A DNA stretch of 64,000 bases from Pseudodonghicola sp048268305 (GTDB taxonomy: Bacteria > Pseudomonadota > Alphaproteobacteria > Rhodobacterales > Rhodobacteraceae), in NCBI RefSeq assembly GCF_048268305.1, contig NZ_JBLWVT010000005.1, positions 310,001-374,000 on the forward strand, written 5' to 3'. The notes below the pieces were generated by a model. It ran no database searches. It saw nothing but the letters and a program-made list of their open reading frames with translations, and was not told the origin of the DNA. A program made the position numbers and the translations under genes. Shown one piece after another: positions 46,614 to 55,022 of the stretch (the first letter of the stretch is position 1; each line of letters starts with the position of its first letter).

Positions 46614-47666
46614 TTACACGGCTGCGGACCGGGCATCCGCGAAGGACAGCAGCCTGCGCCGCTTTTCGTCCCAAAGATGCAGCCGCGCGCAGCGGAAGCT
46701 CTGCCAAAGCGTCAGGCGCTGCGACTGCGCCAGGATGTCGTGATCGCGGATCACCTCGCCCAATCTGTAGAACGGAATCCGGCTGGCCAGATGGTGCACG
46801 TGATGGACACCGATATTCGCGGTGATCCAACGCAGAATGCTCGGCAGGTCATAGTGTGAACTGCCATTGAGCGCCGCATCCTGCACGCTCCAGTCCGCGT
46901 CGCTGTCCCAGACGGTGTCTTCGAACTGATGCTGCACATAGAACAGCCACATTCCGGTGGCCGCGGCCAGGAAGGTGGTCGGCAGGAACACGAACAGCAG
47001 CACGTCGATGCCCCCCAGCCAGGCAAGCCCGCAAAGCGCCGTAGCGATCGCGGCGTTGGTTGCCATCGCGCTGACCCAATAGCGCCAGCCCGACCGCATC
47101 AGCCCGATCGGCAACCGGTGCTGCAGGAAAAACGTATAGAAGGGGACCAGGCCGAACAGGAAAACCGGATTGCGGATCAGCCGATAGATCGCCCGGCCAA
47201 TCCAGCTCTTTTCCCGGTATTCCCGAACCGTCAGGGTCGGCATGTCACCGACGCCGCGCTTGTCGAGATTGCCTGTCGTGGCATGGTGGATCGAGTGGGT
47301 CCGGCGCCAGACGTCATAGGGCGTCAAGGTCAACACGCCGATGACCCGTCCGATCCAGTCGCCGATCTGGCGGTTCTTCAGAAACGCCCCATGACCGCAA
47401 TCATGCTGGATCATGAACAGGCGCACGACGAAGGCCGAATTCACCACCGCCAGCGCCATCGCCAACCAGGGGCTGATCGACAGGGACCACCAAGCCAGCG
47501 CCCAGATCGCCACGAAGGGCGCAAAGGTCACCATCAATTCCCAGAGGCTGCGGGAGAGGATCGGCTCACGATATTTCACGAGAATTCGCGTCCATTCGGC
47601 GGGTGTCCGAGACGCCGCAAGTGTGTCGCTTGTCTGAGCAGAGTGCATTTTTTCGCTATTGGCCAT
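46614..47666 (-). CDS. Fatty acid desaturase
   Basis: 350-residue membrane di-iron desaturase. Histidine boxes: HDCGHGAF, HSIHH (RRTHSIHHATTGN), and HHVHH (GVHHVHHLASRIPFY). Hydrophobic pairs of helices surround the boxes. The pattern fits the omega-6/delta-12 or delta-9 acyl-lipid type; regiochemistry cannot be told. Cold-shock protein gene nearby fits a membrane-fluidity role, but that is only suggestive. Confidence 0.88.
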   Translation of the reverse strand: MANSEKMHSAQTSDTLAASRTPAEWTRILVKYREPILSRSLWELMVTFAPFVAIWALAWWSLSISPWLAMALAVVNSAFVVRLFMIQHDCGHGAFLKNRQIGDWIGRVIGVLTLTPYDVWRRTHSIHHATTGNLDKRGVGDMPTLTVREYREKSWIGRAIYRLIRNPVFLFGLVPFYTFFLQHRLPIGLMRSGWRYWVSAMATNAAIATALCGLAWLGGIDVLLFVFLPTTFLAAATGMWLFYVQHQFEDTVWDSDADWSVQDAALNGSSHYDLPSILRWITANIGVHHVHHLASRIPFYRLGEVIRDHDILAQSQRLTLWQSFRCARLHLWDEKRRRLLSFADARSAAV

Positions 47667-47685
47667 ATTGGGTGTATCTGGGATA

Positions 47686-47931
47686 TCAGCTTTTCTTTAC
47701 CGGCTTGGTGCCAGGCATGTTGCCGGCCCCTTTCGCGGCGGCCTTGGCCGCTCCACTTTTGCCGCTCGCCTCTCGCTCAAGCCGGGCCTTGCGCAGGCGA
47801 TCCGTCTTGATCTGGCGTTCTTCTGTCTCGTCATCCACGATCTCCATCGCGGCGCGAGAGATCTTGTCCATGAGCGTCTCCGCGTGGCGCGGCTCGGTCT
47901 TGAACAATGTGACCTTTGTGGGCTTTCCCAT
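47686..47931 (-). CDS. Small basic hypothetical protein
   Basis: 81 residues: an ordered N-terminal half (MGKPTKVTLFKTEPRHAETL, MDKISRAAMEIVDDETEE) and a Lys/Ala/Gly-rich tail ending KPVKKS. AGGAGATG precedes the ATG at 47931. No family recognised. It lies 19 bases upstream of the desaturase gene on the same strand. Confidence 0.65.
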   Translation of the reverse strand: MGKPTKVTLFKTEPRHAETLMDKISRAAMEIVDDETEERQIKTDRLRKARLEREASGKSGAAKAAAKGAGNMPGTKPVKKS

Positions 47932-48067
47932 TCAGTTGCATCTCCTTGGCTGTCTGGCCGCCGGTGCTACCGGAGGGCCGGCAACCGGGTCTTGGGAAGG
48001 GTGAGCCGATCCGATAGTCCGGTTGTGCCTTGATGGGCGAAGAATGCAGGTGTTTCGCGTCAGACGC

Positions 48068-48343
48068 TTAACAGAGTGCTGCGGTCTCAGCAGCCATAAG
48101 GGTCGCCGGTTTGAAACCAGCCGTTTTCGCTGCCGAAATGAAAGCGCTCCGCGCGGCGCCCACCGTCGTCAGACAATGCATCGCGGCATCGACGTGCTCA
48201 ATCGCAAGCTCGCGGTTGCGATCCGCGATCGGCCACTTCTTGCGGAGCCAGTACAAGGCCTGCTCGATTGTAGTGAACTTTTGGGTATCCCCCTCTTGAG
48301 AGACGATAAACGTCAGAGGACTCCCCCAGTTAATTTCCATCAT
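48068..48343 (-). CDS. DUF982 family protein
   Basis: 91 residues. The pattern WGSPLTFIVSQEGDTQKFTT, IEQALYWLRKKWP, and AARSAFISAAKTAGF matches DUF982, small rhizobial and rhodobacterial proteins of unknown function. Start at one of two ATGs (48343 or 48340) after GAAGAAA. Its mRNA would follow the cold-shock gene beyond a strong terminator. Confidence 0.7.
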   Translation of the reverse strand: MMEINWGSPLTFIVSQEGDTQKFTTIEQALYWLRKKWPIADRNRELAIEHVDAAMHCLTTVGAARSAFISAAKTAGFKPATLMAAETAALC

Positions 48344-48412
48344 ATTTTCTTCAATTCCATAGATACTCTGAACCTTCCCCGCCGACGCGGCAGGGAGCAA
48401 CTCAAAAGAAAA

Positions 48413-48442
48413 GGCGGGAGCAGCCAGAAGGCCGCCCCCGCC
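48413..48442 (-). terminator. Intrinsic terminator of the cold-shock gene
   Basis: On the minus strand a 13-bp stem (two G-U pairs) with loop TTCT is followed by TTTTCTTTT. About 22 bases after the cold-shock stop. Confidence 0.85.
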
Positions 48443-48464
48443 CTGATGTTCGGATTGGCGCGGC

Positions 48465-48671
48465 TTACGCCAGAGCGAGGTTGCTCGCGGATTCACGACC
48501 GTCGCGGCCACTTTCGACATCGAAAGTCACAGCTTGGCCGTCGTCGAGGCGCTGGATGCCGGCGCGCTCAAGAGCAGAGATGTGAACGAAGATGTCCTTG
48601 CCGCCCGATTCCGGTGCGATGAAGCCGAAGCCTTTGGTTTGGTTGAACCATTTCACGGTGCCATTAGCCAT
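48465..48671 (-). CDS. Cold-shock protein, CspA family
   Basis: 68 residues. RNP1 KGFGFIAPE and RNP2 DIFVHISAL are intact, start MANGTVKWFNQTKGFGF. Single-stranded nucleic acid chaperone. Start at 48671; the frame runs 11 codons further upstream without support. Confidence 0.95.
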   Translation of the reverse strand: MANGTVKWFNQTKGFGFIAPESGGKDIFVHISALERAGIQRLDDGQAVTFDVESGRDGRESASNLALA

Positions 48672-49171
48672 CGTGATGTCTCCTAGATTTTTTGCCACCC
48701 ACACAACGCAGTGGCCCGGCTCAGTGTCGTCGTAAGATCAACTGAGGCCGCTAGGATACAGAAGGTCGAAAGAAGAAGCTTTGCCTCCCCTATGTACGGG
48801 GTCACTGCCTCCATTACAAGGGTGAAAGATCGCGACCAAGAAAATGAGGCGGCCGCGCTCCAGCTCGGACCACGGGTCGCAACCGATCGGCAGGACCGGC
48901 CCATTGCCGCGCGGAGCGATATCCGGCCACGTTCCAGCCGGCCTGCACCGGACCTTCACCAGGGGCCCTGCCCGATCGCCGTTTTCGCCATGCGCACATC
49001 GCCACGCGCACATCGGCCCGCCCGCGCGGGCCCTCCCCGGACCGGCGCCGCGCGCAATTCGGCAATGCTCGCCCCCCGGGCCTGATCGCGCGGTTCCGTC
49101 GACGCGGCCGATATCAAAGTGGCCCCGCCGGATTGCCCCGCCGCGGCGCGAGCCTGACTAATTTCCCGGAA
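48672..49171. other. Non-coding gap: cold-shock leader and island left flank
   Basis: 500 bases with no protein-like frame. The part next to the cold-shock gene should hold its promoter and leader. The rest is GC-rich, without clear structure, up to the island boundary at 49172. Confidence 0.5.
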
Positions 49172-49229
49172 TCATTGGTGCCCAAGGTGGGATTCGAACC
49201 CACACACCCGAAGGCGGGGGATTTTGAAT
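49172..49229. repeat. Left attachment site (attL)
   Basis: 58 bases identical to 59302-59359, covering the 3' end of tRNA-Leu through the anticodon loop. The tRNA 5' half is absent here, so this copy is not a gene. Confidence 0.92.
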
Positions 49230-49361
49230 TCGGCAAAAATCTCCGAATATCAATCTCCTAAGGAAAAGTCGGCCCCCGGACATTCCGCGAACAAAGAAGA
49301 AACGGGGGAAAGCTCGAAATCCCTCAGCTTTGGCTCCCTGATCAAGCCGGCTCACAAGCGC

Positions 49362-49712
49362 ATGTCGCGGGTGCTGGGCTACAGCCTGACGCTGGGCGAT
49401 GCCGAGGGCTGGGCCGATTTCAGTAAGGTTGCGGCATTGCGCTTGTCCGACGAAGAGCGGGCGGCGCTGGCCTATGCGGTGCTCAACTCCCTTTCCCCCG
49501 AGCAGGCAGCCTTAGTTGCGGCCGCTTCCCTGCGCCCGGCCGGCGCGCCGCTGCCGGCCTTCCTCGGTGGGATGGAAGATGCCCGGGATTGGGCCGCCCG
49601 TGCCTCCCGCTCCGAGCTGAAAGCCTACGCCCTGGCCGCCTATGACGCGATGAGCGCCAAGGATCAGACCGCGTTCTTCCGTCACATCGGTGAAGTGGAG
49701 ATCGCGGCATGA
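49362..49712 (+). CDS. Island protein, unknown function
   Basis: 116 residues from the ATG at 49362 (MSRVLGYSLTLGDAEGWADF). A helical Ala/Glu-rich protein without known domain. The frame extends upstream to a TTG in attL, which would add 46 residues; no ribosome binding site clearly supports either. Its stop overlaps the connector start (ATGA), placing it in the head operon. Confidence 0.55.
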   Translation: MSRVLGYSLTLGDAEGWADFSKVAALRLSDEERAALAYAVLNSLSPEQAALVAAASLRPAGAPLPAFLGGMEDARDWAARASRSELKAYALAAYDAMSAKDQTAFFRHIGEVEIAA

Positions 49713-50254
49713 GGACGCTTGTGAACCGGGAAGCCCCGGCGGCCCTGCCGTTTGATCTGTCCGCCGTCAAACTGCACCTGCGGGTTGACGGTCACGAGGA
49801 AGACGCGGCGATCACCAACATGGGGCGAACGGCGGCGGCCGAGTTCGAGCAGTTGGCGCAGATCGCGCTGCTGGCTCAGACCGTGCGGGTGGTGATCATC
49901 AACCCGGCAGCGAACCGCCTGTTGGCGTTGCCCATGGGTCCGGCTCAGAGCGGGGACGCCCAGACCGTCAGCGTCAACGGCTCGGCCTTCACCGACTTCG
50001 ATTTCATCGGCGGTGTTCGCCCGTTGATCCGCTGGGGCGACAGCTTCGCAGACCTCAAACCCGAGCTGATCGAGATCGAGTATCAAGCGGGGTTCGGGGC
50101 AACGGCTGCCGACATCCCGGCGGATGTTGCCCAGGCGATCATGGATCAGGCCGCGCTGCACTATGACGGCCGATCCCCGATGGACGCCAAGAGCCTGACC
50201 ACCTCGCCGCACATGGCCCGCATCGCCGCCCGCTACCGGGGGGTGCAGCTGTGA
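49709..50254 (+). CDS. Head-tail connector protein (gp6-like)
   Basis: 181 residues. The N-terminal pattern LPFDLSAVKLHLRVDGHEED and AAAEFEQLAQIALL, and the C-terminal ADIPADVAQAIMDQAALHYD, match the gp6-like family that forms the ring between portal and tail completion proteins. Starts in ATGA overlap with the previous ORF and ends in GTGA overlap with the next. Confidence 0.75.
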   Translation: MRTLVNREAPAALPFDLSAVKLHLRVDGHEEDAAITNMGRTAAAEFEQLAQIALLAQTVRVVIINPAANRLLALPMGPAQSGDAQTVSVNGSAFTDFDFIGGVRPLIRWGDSFADLKPELIEIEYQAGFGATAADIPADVAQAIMDQAALHYDGRSPMDAKSLTTSPHMARIAARYRGVQL

Positions 50255-50478
50255 CCGACCATGAGCTTGACGAAATCATGACCCTGCATTGGCCGTATGT
50301 GATGCGTCGCGCGATGGCCGAGGGGGACGAATGGCTGAAGAGCTTTGCCCGGTCCATCGCACGACACGGCAAGCGTGCGTCGTGGCGCCCCTCCTTCAAA
50401 CAGGAACAGATCATGCGCCGGCTGGTGGCAGAGCTGCGCCACGCGCCTGACGGCGAGCTGGAGGTAATCGAGAGCTGA
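50251..50478 (+). CDS. Small island protein, unknown function
   Basis: 75 residues, GTG start overlapping the connector stop (GTGA). Charged and helical (MTDHELDEIMTLHWPYVMRR; WRPSFKQEQIMRRLVAEL). Overlap and composition support a real gene; no family recognised. Confidence 0.55.
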   Translation: MTDHELDEIMTLHWPYVMRRAMAEGDEWLKSFARSIARHGKRASWRPSFKQEQIMRRLVAELRHAPDGELEVIES

Positions 50479-50854
50479 GAAAGTGGCGACCCTGCGCGCC
50501 ACCCCAGACGCAGGGCCGATGTGGTGGAACGGGTTAGCAACGGTGGCTCCACATCGAAATGCCTACCACGGGCGGGATCACAGGCAAAGGGCAGTCCGCA
50601 AGGTTGAGGCCCGATCCCCGGCGCAGCGTTCATGCGTCGCAAGCAGCAACCGACCGACTGGCGAGAACGCGCGACCAGTTGGGCCCAAAGCGATGGACCG
50701 GCTCCGTTGAGCAGGAACTTCACGCGGAGGGCATAGGGACTGCCACGCCTTACCGCGTGGGCAGTCGTCCTATGCCCTTCGCTCCGAACCTCACCATTGA
50801 GCAGTGGGGACAGACTGACGGTTGAACAAAGAGATACGCGCGAGAGGACAAGCG
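50479..50854 (+). other. Structured non-coding stretch before the terminase gene
   Basis: 376 bases in an otherwise overlapping operon. Inverted pairs: CCCTGCG/CGCAGGG, GATGTGG/CCACATC, and a large imperfect hairpin at 50724-50783 with GGCATAGG/CCTATGCC at its core and a further ACGC/GCGT stem (loop CTTACC). An 88-codon frame (50559-50825) overlaps but has poor protein character. Candidates are a cos/packaging site, an RNA regulator, or a decayed small-terminase gene. Confidence 0.45.
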
Positions 50855-52504
50855 ATGCGCAACGAGCACAACACAGAACAGGCGGACCTCTTTGGAAATG
50901 GTCCCAATGCCGCGACATCGAAGCTGGTGGGAACCGAGGTACAAACTGTTGCTTTCTCTCTCCTGAAAAAAATCGGGGGAAAATCCGAAGCGGTTCGCGC
51001 TCGCCAGTTTCTGGGCCTATTGCGCATTCCCGAAGGCAAAAACGCTGGAAAGCCGCTGAAACTGGCTGATTTCCAGAAGAAATTCGTAAAAGGTGCTTTG
51101 GCCAAGACAGTCATGGTCGGGGTGCTGTCGATCGGGCGTGGCAATGCCAAGACGGCCCTCTCGGCGGGGCTCGCCCTGGGCGAACTGGTCGGGGCGCTTC
51201 AAGAGAAGCCCCAGCCCAAGCGGGAAATCATCATCGCGGCCCGGAACCGGGATCAGGCGAAGACGGCTTTCAACTTCCTTCTCGGCTTCATCGAAGGTCT
51301 GCCCGAGGCGGACCGTGGGCAATTCATCATCCGGCGCGGCTCCAAGCTGGAAGTTGAGTTCGAGGGCAACGGCGGCGGGCTGGCCCGCGTGATCGCCGCC
51401 GATGGCAAGTCCGTTCTCGGCGGTGCCCCGACGCTGGCAATCATGGACGAGCGCGCGGCGTGGGAGCGCGAAAAGGGCGACAGCCTTGAAAACGCGATCC
51501 TCTCCGGCCTTGGCAAGCGGGACGGTCGGGCGTTGATCATTTCCACCTCGGCCCCCGACGATGCCAACACCTTTTCGCGCTGGCTCGACGAGCCGCCACC
51601 CGGCACTTACGTCCAGGAGCACCGCCCGCCCTTCGGCTTGCCCGCCGATGACATGGAAAGCCTGCTGATGGCCAACCCCGGTGCGGTGCAGGGCATCGGC
51701 TCCACCCCGGAATGGCTTCAGTCTCAGGCTCAGCGGGCAATTGCCCGTGGCGGTTCGGCCCTGACCAGCTTCCGGAACCTGAACCGCAACGAGCGTGTCT
51801 CGACTGACAACCGCTCCGTTCTGGTCACGGTGGACGAATGGATGGCGGCCGAGGTGTCGCCGGAGGATCTTCCCGACCGCAAGGGGCCCTGCATCCTTGG
51901 CGTTGACCTCGGCGGGTCGCGCAGCATGTCGGCGGCGGCGTTCTACTGGCCTGAAACCGGGCGGCTCGAAGCCCTCGGCACCTTCCCGTCCACCCCGTCG
52001 TTGGCGGATCGCGGGGCGGCGGATGGCGTTTCGGATCGCTACTGCCAGATGCAGGAGCGCGGGGAACTCTCCGTCATGGGCAACGCCACTGTCCCGCCTG
52101 GCCAATGGCTGGCCCAGATCGTCGCGCACCTTGACGGGATTGTGCCCGAGTGCATCGTCGGCGACCGTTTCCGCCAGGCCGAGTTCATCGAGACCCTGAA
52201 GGCGGCGGGCCTCGGTCACGTCCCCTTCATCTGGCGCGGCTTCGGCTGGAAGGATGGCAGCGAAGACGTGGAACGGTTCCGCCGCGCCCTCTTCGACGGA
52301 GATGTGAAGGTGCAGCCGTCGCTTCTCCTGCGCTTCGCCTTCGGTGACGCGATCACAGTTATTGACGATGCCGGGAACCACAAGCTGGCCAAGGGCCGAG
52401 CCCTTGGGCGGATCGACGCGGCTGCGGCCTCTGTTCTGGCGGTGGCGCAGGGGGCGCGGATGAAGGCGCAACCCAAAGCCAAGGCGAGGATGCTATGGGC
52501 ATGA
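50855..52504 (+). CDS. Terminase large subunit
   Basis: 549 residues. Walker A-like VLSIGRGNAKTALSA at about 90-104, Walker B TLAIMDERAAW near 198, coupling motif ALIISTSAPDD, and nuclease acidic motif ILGVDLGGSRSM. ATP-driven DNA packaging motor and nuclease. ATG at 50855 with AGAGGA upstream; an in-frame TTG at 50822 is rejected. No small subunit is recognised next to it. Confidence 0.9.
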   Translation: MRNEHNTEQADLFGNGPNAATSKLVGTEVQTVAFSLLKKIGGKSEAVRARQFLGLLRIPEGKNAGKPLKLADFQKKFVKGALAKTVMVGVLSIGRGNAKTALSAGLALGELVGALQEKPQPKREIIIAARNRDQAKTAFNFLLGFIEGLPEADRGQFIIRRGSKLEVEFEGNGGGLARVIAADGKSVLGGAPTLAIMDERAAWEREKGDSLENAILSGLGKRDGRALIISTSAPDDANTFSRWLDEPPPGTYVQEHRPPFGLPADDMESLLMANPGAVQGIGSTPEWLQSQAQRAIARGGSALTSFRNLNRNERVSTDNRSVLVTVDEWMAAEVSPEDLPDRKGPCILGVDLGGSRSMSAAAFYWPETGRLEALGTFPSTPSLADRGAADGVSDRYCQMQERGELSVMGNATVPPGQWLAQIVAHLDGIVPECIVGDRFRQAEFIETLKAAGLGHVPFIWRGFGWKDGSEDVERFRRALFDGDVKVQPSLLLRFAFGDAITVIDDAGNHKLAKGRALGRIDAAAASVLAVAQGARMKAQPKAKARMLWA

Positions 52505-52836
52505 ACGCCGGACAGCTCAACCGCCGCATTCAACTGCTGCGCGCGACGGAGACAGAGAACGGGGTCGGAGAGAGGATCCGCGACTGGAAACCCAAAGGGG
52601 TGCCGATCTTCGCGCGCCGGAGGGATGTGTCGGACGCCGAGCGCATGCAGGCAGGTGCATGGGACAATCTGCTGGTTGTCCGCTTCGTCGTGCGCGCCAC
52701 TGCCTTTGCGCGCGACATCCGCCGCACTGACCGGCTGGAGCACGAGGGGATCACCTATCGGATTGACGGCATCAAAGAGGTGCCGCCGAGCCGCGCCTTC
52801 CTCGAAATCACGGCACTCAGCGGGAAAGTCCTATGA
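52495..52836 (+). CDS. Phage head-tail adaptor (head closure) protein
   Basis: 113 residues: MGMNAGQLNRRIQLLRATET, then WKPKGVPIFARRRDVSDAE and LEHEGITYRIDGIKEV, the head-tail joining family (SPP1 gp16 / HK97 gp10-like). Overlaps the terminase stop by 10 bases and the HNH gene start (ATGA). Confidence 0.83.
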   Translation: MGMNAGQLNRRIQLLRATETENGVGERIRDWKPKGVPIFARRRDVSDAERMQAGAWDNLLVVRFVVRATAFARDIRRTDRLEHEGITYRIDGIKEVPPSRAFLEITALSGKVL

Positions 52837-53171
52837 GCACCCGGCGCGACCATCACCGCTACTCGCGGAAGGTGACCCGGACCAAACGCTGGAAGGCGTT
52901 GCGGATGGAGATCCTCGAACGCGACGGCTTCCGCTGCAAGTCCTGCGGCTGCGGCGGGCGTCTTGAGGTGGACCATATCAAACCGGTCAGGACGCACCCT
53001 GAGCTGTCCTATTACCCCGGCAACCTACAGGCGCTCTGCCCTGGCTGCCACACCCGGAAAACACGGATCGAGTGCGGGCATCCCCCGCCCCGAAAGGACC
53101 GCCAGGACTGGCGGGACATGATCGCGTCGCTTGAGCGACCCGGCAAACCCTCTGAAGAGCAGAAAGGATAA
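52833..53171 (+). CDS. HNH endonuclease
   Basis: 112 residues. Zinc cysteines CKSCG and CPGCH flank the HNH core LEVDHIKPVRTHPELSYYPG and NLQALCPGCHTRK. HNH proteins next to terminases take part in cos cleavage in many HK97-type phages, so cos-type packaging is likely here. Confidence 0.9.
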   Translation: MSTRRDHHRYSRKVTRTKRWKALRMEILERDGFRCKSCGCGGRLEVDHIKPVRTHPELSYYPGNLQALCPGCHTRKTRIECGHPPPRKDRQDWRDMIASLERPGKPSEEQKG

Positions 53172-53174
53172 GCA

Positions 53175-54446
53175 ATGCTCGAAAGCGTGAAAATCTCCCG
53201 GCGCCAGTCGGAAATCCGCCAGACCCTCGCCGGGCTGGTCGGCAAGGAAACCCCGAACGAGGAAGAGCTGCGCCAGATCGGGGCGCTGGACCTCGAATTC
53301 CGCAATAACGAGACCCGCTATCGCGCCGCGCTGATCGCCGAGGATACCGAACGGCGCGAGGCCGGCGAGGAGCTGGAAACCCGTTCCGCGCAGGAATGGG
53401 CCGACCTCATGGCCGGGTTCGAAATGCGGCAGGTCGCGCTGGCTCTGGACGAGGGGCGCCAGCTTTCCGGGCAGACGGCCGAGATCGTCACCGAGCTGCG
53501 TGAACAGGGCGGGTTCCGGGGTATCCCGGTGCCGTGGCAGGCGCTGGAAACCCGGGCCGGGGAAACCATTTCGGCCGACACGCCGGCCCCGATGCAAACC
53601 CGGCCGATCATCGAGCGGCTGTTCCCGGGAAGCGTGGCCTCCCGGATGGGAACGCAGATGATCAGCATCGACAGGGGCGCGGTGGAATGGCCCGTCACCA
53701 CCTCGGCTGTCTCCGCCGGCTGGACCGATGGCGAGGGCGGCAACGTTGCAGGGCCGGCCGCCTATACCACCGCTGCCCGTGCCATGGCGCCGGACCACAA
53801 CCTCGGCATTCAGATGCGGATTACGCGCAAGACCCTGCAGCAGTCCGGCGCCGCGTTGGAGCAGGCGGTACGGCGCGACATGTCCGGGGCGATGGGCGTG
53901 GCGCTGGATCAGGCGGTGTTCCTTGGCACTGGCGCCAACGGTCAGCCGCTGGGCGTGATCACCGGGGCGGCCACCTATGGGATCATTTCCACCGCCATTG
54001 ATGCAGCGGCGAGCTGGGGCGTGTTCCGCGCCGCCGTCACCCGCTTTATGACCCGCAACACCGCCGGATCGCCGGGCGCGGTGCGGGCGCTGATCCGGCC
54101 CGAGCTGTGGGACTATCTCGACGGCGCCCTGATCGCCGGCACGGCGGTGTCGGAATGGGATCGGCTGGTGAAGAACATCCCCGCCGGCAATATCGCCATG
54201 ACCCACAACGCCCTGACCGCCCCCGCCGGTGCCCCCTCGGCGACCTCGTCGCTGCTGACCACCTCGGCGGGCGGCGTGGCTCCGATCTTCGTCGGCTCCT
54301 GGGGCGCCATGGACGTGATCCGCGACCCCTATAGTGACGCTCAATCCGGTGGCCTGCGGATTACCGCATTGTCCACCATGGACGTGACCGTTGCCCGCCC
54401 GACGCAGCTTGAGCTGCTGACCGGCCTGCAACTGGCGGCCGCGTAA
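53175..54446 (+). CDS. Major capsid protein, HK97 family
   Basis: 423 residues. A coiled, charged N-terminal delta domain (about 1-110; ELRQIGALDLEFRNNETRYR) serves as internal scaffold and would be removed by the prohead protease. The HK97 fold follows (VPWQALETRAGETISADTPA; DQAVFLGTGANGQPLGVI; FVGSWGAMDVIRDPYSDAQS). TAATG overlap with the protease gene. Confidence 0.92.
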   Translation: MLESVKISRRQSEIRQTLAGLVGKETPNEEELRQIGALDLEFRNNETRYRAALIAEDTERREAGEELETRSAQEWADLMAGFEMRQVALALDEGRQLSGQTAEIVTELREQGGFRGIPVPWQALETRAGETISADTPAPMQTRPIIERLFPGSVASRMGTQMISIDRGAVEWPVTTSAVSAGWTDGEGGNVAGPAAYTTAARAMAPDHNLGIQMRITRKTLQQSGAALEQAVRRDMSGAMGVALDQAVFLGTGANGQPLGVITGAATYGIISTAIDAAASWGVFRAAVTRFMTRNTAGSPGAVRALIRPELWDYLDGALIAGTAVSEWDRLVKNIPAGNIAMTHNALTAPAGAPSATSSLLTTSAGGVAPIFVGSWGAMDVIRDPYSDAQSGGLRITALSTMDVTVARPTQLELLTGLQLAAA

Positions 54447-55018
54447 TGCTCTGGGGCGCTCACCTCGGCGGCCTTGAGCTGCGCACCGAAGGCGGGGAAA
54501 CCCGCCTTCGGGCAATCTTCCCCTACGGCCGGGAAACCGTTCTGGGCGTCAGCCTGGGGCGCGAGCGGCGCGAAGTGATCACCGCCCGGGCTTTCGCCGA
54601 TCGGATCGAGCGCGGCGACGATGTGCATTTCCTGTCCGGCCATGACTTCAACAAACCGCTGGCCTCCCGCTCGGCCGGCACCCTGACCCTCACCGAAACC
54701 AACGAGGCGCTGACCGTTGACGCGGTAATCACCGACGAAATGGCGGCCGTGTCGTGGGTGCGGGACTTCCTGAGCGCCCGCGCGGCCGGGCTGATCCGGG
54801 GCCTTTCCCCGGGCTTCCGGGTTCGGCCTGGCGGCGAGACGGTGGAGCAACGTGGCGGCGCGATCCTGCGCACCATCCGCGCGGCCGACCTGATCGAGAT
54901 CAGCGCCGTGACCAAGCCGGCCTATCCGCTGGCGCAGATCGAGGCGCGCAACTGGCAACCCCTGGGCGATGTCGCCCGCCGCGTGGTGGACCGGCACCCC
55001 GCGCTCCGCTGGAGGTAA
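54446..55018 (+). CDS. Prohead protease, HK97 family (S78)
   Basis: 190 residues. Catalytic His in HFLSGHDFNKPLASR and Ser in RGLSPGFRV, with IEISAVTKPAYPLAQIEAR at the C-terminus. Cleaves the capsid delta domain during maturation. Placed after the capsid gene, the reverse of the usual order. Confidence 0.88.
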   Translation: MLWGAHLGGLELRTEGGETRLRAIFPYGRETVLGVSLGRERREVITARAFADRIERGDDVHFLSGHDFNKPLASRSAGTLTLTETNEALTVDAVITDEMAAVSWVRDFLSARAAGLIRGLSPGFRVRPGGETVEQRGGAILRTIRAADLIEISAVTKPAYPLAQIEARNWQPLGDVARRVVDRHPALRWR

Positions 55019-55022
55019 CGAC

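Noticed and set aside
49288..49302. GAAC-N7-AAAC near attL as an SOS box
   Set aside because: Second half-site deviates from GAAC, and it is not placed next to a repressor or early promoter.
50559..50825. 88-codon frame as a small terminase
   Set aside because: Position would fit, but composition is weak, no helix-turn-helix is visible, and the DNA is dominated by inverted repeats. Kept only as an alternative in the structured-stretch entry.
50479..50854. Group I or group II intron before the terminase
   Set aside because: No catalytic-core signature or domain V-like hairpin with an AGC triad was found, no intron protein, and neighbouring genes are not split.
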